Source: a virus. From it: DNA of 22,508 nt. Positions within the stretch are counted from its first letter, which is position 1, and every line of letters starts with the position of its first letter. The position numbers and the translations under genes were made by a program. This document shows, piece after piece, positions 21,775 to 22,508 of this stretch. The DNA is taken from positions 1-22,508 of the IMG/VR virus record IMGVR_UViG_3300023278_000915. One strand, given 5' to 3'. Under the pieces are notes generated by a model. The model was given only the letters and a program-made list of their open reading frames with translations. It did no database searches and was not told where the DNA came from.

Positions 21775-22508
21775 ATGAAAGAATATGGTAGACGATTAAG
21801 ATTATCAACTGATGAAGAAAACCTTATATACAAATACAGAGCAAAATCAGTAGACAATATAAATGATAATTCAGCATTAGATACACACTTATTAGAAAGA
21901 GGTATAGATAAAAAAGATGTCGTTTCAGTTAAGCATTGGCAATCAGCTAGTGGAGATTTTAGATTTTCAATAGTAACAAAAGAGGATTGTGGTTTAGATG
22001 AGAGCCAAATATTTGACAATGTAAATAAGTTTATAGAAGGATACTCCCCTGACTATAAAACAATAAAAAGAAAAAAAGGTAATCATCTTTTAGTTATAAA
22101 TCCTGCTGATATTCATATTGGAAAATATGCAAATGAGTTAGAGACGGGAGAGAATTATGATAGTGAAACTGCTGTTGGTAGAGTGTTAGAAGGAGTTCAA
22201 GGTCTGATAAATAAAGCAGAAGGATTTGATATTGATAAAGTTTTATTTTGCATAGGTAATGATGTTCTTCATATAGATAATGTTTATAACACTACTACTA
22301 AAGGAACTCATCAGGATACTGATGGTAAATGGTGGGAGCATTATGAAATAGCTTTAATGCTTTATGTTAAATGTATAGAAATGCTTAGGGAAATTGCTCC
22401 TGTTGATGTATTACATAGTATGAGTAATCACGATTATCAAAGTGGATTTCATTTAGCACACACTCTTAAGTCTTGGTTTAGAAAAGCTAATGATTTTTCT
22501 TTTGATGT
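21775..22508 (+). CDS. Metallophosphoesterase (calcineurin-like), partial
   Basis: The gene opens at ATG 21775 and runs off the right edge after 244 codons. Residues 1-45 look like a small helical DNA-binding-type domain (YGRRLRLSTDEENLIYKYRA). From about 104 the metallophosphatase core begins: LLVINPADIHIGKYAN (Asp112, His114), then VLFCIGNDVLHIDN (Asn162, Asp163, His166), and LHSMSNHDYQSGFH (Asn218, His219, Asp220). These match the DxH, GDxxH and GNHD metal-binding motifs, with GND in place of GD and SNHD in place of GNHD. Phage members of this family are probably nucleases or phosphatases acting in DNA metabolism. It follows the three-copy repeat and probably begins a new module. Confidence 0.82.
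   Translation, partial: MKEYGRRLRLSTDEENLIYKYRAKSVDNINDNSALDTHLLERGIDKKDVVSVKHWQSASGDFRFSIVTKEDCGLDESQIFDNVNKFIEGYSPDYKTIKRKKGNHLLVINPADIHIGKYANELETGENYDSETAVGRVLEGVQGLINKAEGFDIDKVLFCIGNDVLHIDNVYNTTTKGTHQDTDGKWWEHYEIALMLYVKCIEMLREIAPVDVLHSMSNHDYQSGFHLAHTLKSWFRKANDFSFD

Noticed and set aside
7530-22175. GAAACTGCT inside several genes (for example near 7543, 10117 and 22163) as dispersed copies of the 21.7 kb repeat
   Set aside because: In the genes it is simply the Glu-Thr-Ala codon run with favoured codons and lacks the flanking bases of the noncoding copies.

Overview
The window is a 22.5 kb stretch of a tailed double-stranded DNA phage genome (siphovirus type). The host is most likely a member of the Bacteroidetes, probably a flavobacterium. 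Four things point there: the very AT-rich DNA and AGA/TTA-rich codon use; start codons preceded by A-rich leaders with no Shine-Dalgarno sequence; promoter-like boxes of the Bacteroidetes form TAnnTTTG; and proteins that resemble flavophage virion families. All genes lie on the + strand and are tightly packed, often with TAATG or TAGTG stop-start overlaps. No tRNA, insertion sequence or true CRISPR array was seen.

Layout. (1) 2-202: the 3' end of the terminase large subunit. (2) 268-13495: tail module. It holds a small unknown gene, a tail assembly chaperone with an apparent -1 frameshift extension (683-1393 plus 1309-1623), a tail-terminator-like protein fused to two LamG domains, two large tail/baseplate proteins, a small Asn-rich protein, a gp10-like tail completion protein and a 1083-residue tape measure protein. 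(3) 13549-14338: three small genes (zinc ribbon, a CxxC protein, a helix-turn-helix protein). (4) 14394-19448: head module. It holds a ClpP-type prohead protease interrupted by an in-frame TAA, a scaffold-like C-terminal region, the major capsid protein, a probable tail tube protein, a small Lys-rich protein, the portal and a head-tail connector. (5) 19466-21514: virion surface proteins and a probable lysis cassette (single-TM protein, small basic protein, DUF5675 protein, two-TM holin-like protein). (6) 21515-21774: a noncoding stretch with a good promoter, two hairpins that could bound an RNA of about 80 nt, and a three-copy ~30-bp repeat. (7) 21775 to the right edge: a metallophosphoesterase gene, probably the first gene of a replication/metabolism module.

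The genes together would build a capsid (protease, scaffold, capsid protein, portal, connector), attach a long flexible tail of roughly 160 nm (tube, chaperones, tape measure, terminator, baseplate/adhesin proteins with carbohydrate-binding-like domains) and release virions (lysis cassette). The tail and head modules each begin just after the same 11-base element, placed at the same distance from a TATTnTTG box, which suggests coordinated late transcription. The observations most worth checking are the split protease, the frameshifted chaperone, the nested LamG domains, the shared promoter element and the noncoding RNA/repeat block at 21.5-21.8 kb.
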